Assembly: GCA_003648575.1 (NCBI GenBank)
Contig: QMPN01000003.1
Location: forward strand, 1-32,350
Length of the DNA: 32,350 nucleotides
Reading direction: 5' to 3'
Source: Bacteroidota bacterium
Lineage (GTDB): Bacteria > Bacteroidota > Bacteroidia > Bacteroidales > B18-G4
Position numbers and translations under genes: made by a program. Below, piece after piece: positions 31,972 to 32,350 of this stretch. Below the pieces are notes generated by a model. It saw only the letters and a list, made by a program, of their open reading frames with translations. It was not told the origin of the DNA and ran no database searches. Every line of letters starts with the position of its first letter. Positions within the stretch are counted from its first letter, which is position 1.

Positions 31972-32350
31972 GTGGAAAACTACTATGGTATAGGAATAAT
32001 GTCGGGGACCTCCCTGGATGGCCTCGATCTGGCGTATTGCATGTTCTCCAATAGTGATGGTAAATGGTCATTCAGTATTGAAACAGCAGAAACCATCCCC
32101 TATTCAGATTCCTGGTGGGAAAAGCTTCTCACACTTCATATGGCAAGCCCCGCTGAAATTGAAAAAGTTCACTTTGCCCTGGGAGAATATATCGGGCTGA
32201 AGGCCCGGGATTTCATGAAGAATAATAGACTAAAAGCAGATTTTGTGGCTTCTCATGGCCATACTGTTTTGCATAAACCGGAGGAGAAGCTGACACTGCA
32301 AATCGGAGATGGCAAACGTATTGCCGGGCATTGCGGCATACCGGTGGTAA
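31972..32350 (+). CDS. anmK: Anhydro-N-acetylmuramic acid kinase, 3' end outside window
   Basis: The first 126 residues of AnmK are visible. The enzyme phosphorylates and opens 1,6-anhydro-MurNAc during peptidoglycan recycling. The N-terminal signature IGIMSGTSLDGLDLAYC (residues 7-23) binds the phosphate, and FVASHGHTVLHKP (near 93-105) is the second family block, followed by LQIGDGKRIAGHCGIPVV. The start codon is GTG at 31972; an in-frame TAA lies directly upstream and the next ATG would cut the signature. It follows murF by nine bases, so the two form a small cell-wall operon. Confidence 0.95.
   Translation, partial: MENYYGIGIMSGTSLDGLDLAYCMFSNSDGKWSFSIETAETIPYSDSWWEKLLTLHMASPAEIEKVHFALGEYIGLKARDFMKNNRLKADFVASHGHTVLHKPEEKLTLQIGDGKRIAGHCGIPVV

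Overview
The window reads as chromosomal DNA of a Bacteroidota bacterium, most likely of class Bacteroidia. The evidence is a set of type IX secretion (T9SS) and gliding-family genes (porU, porV, porP/sprF-like, gldJ), a lipoprotein form of the BamA/TamA family (TamL), a protein with a T9SS C-terminal sorting domain, little sign of Shine-Dalgarno sites, and several matches to the Bacteroidota -7 promoter element TAnnTTTG. The genus cannot be told from the sequence alone.

Left region (about 1-6170) is a plastic accessory stretch. It holds the end of a MazF/PemK-type toxin gene, a truncated ORF6N-domain gene, a complete-looking IS200-type element with a hairpin at each end, a T9SS-exported hypothetical protein, a decayed reading frame, a small membrane protein, the last 53 codons of a lost serine hydrolase, and a patatin-like phospholipase fused to an outer-membrane barrel. 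Three copies of a dispersed intergenic repeat built from 7- and 8-bp tandem units lie here (294-340, 3342-3493, 5993-6167). Two of them run into gene ends.

Middle region (6150-18765) is ordinary chromosome: a membrane-anchored amidohydrolase, a secreted M28 metallopeptidase, a phytoene-desaturase-like FAD enzyme, a TylF-type methyltransferase, the fluoride channel CrcB, then a run of + strand genes (a small secreted protein, TamL, a RecD/Pif1-like helicase and two small secreted proteins of unknown function) converging on ispF.

Right region (18286-30618) is a T9SS locus. On the minus strand the order of transcription is porU-like copy 2, porU-like copy 1, porV and ispF. Divergently, on the plus strand, lie a PorP/SprF-family gene and gldJ. 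The notable point is two full-length PorU sortase genes in tandem, both keeping the catalytic His and Cys. PorU and PorV form the surface complex that cleaves and anchors T9SS cargo, and the protein at 1533-2471 carries a sorting domain of the kind they process. After a strong intrinsic terminator come the cell-wall genes murF and anmK (the latter cut by the window end).

The best candidates for follow-up are the tandem PorU pair and the 7/8-mer intergenic repeat family, including a copy that carries the last codons of the neighbouring amidohydrolase gene.
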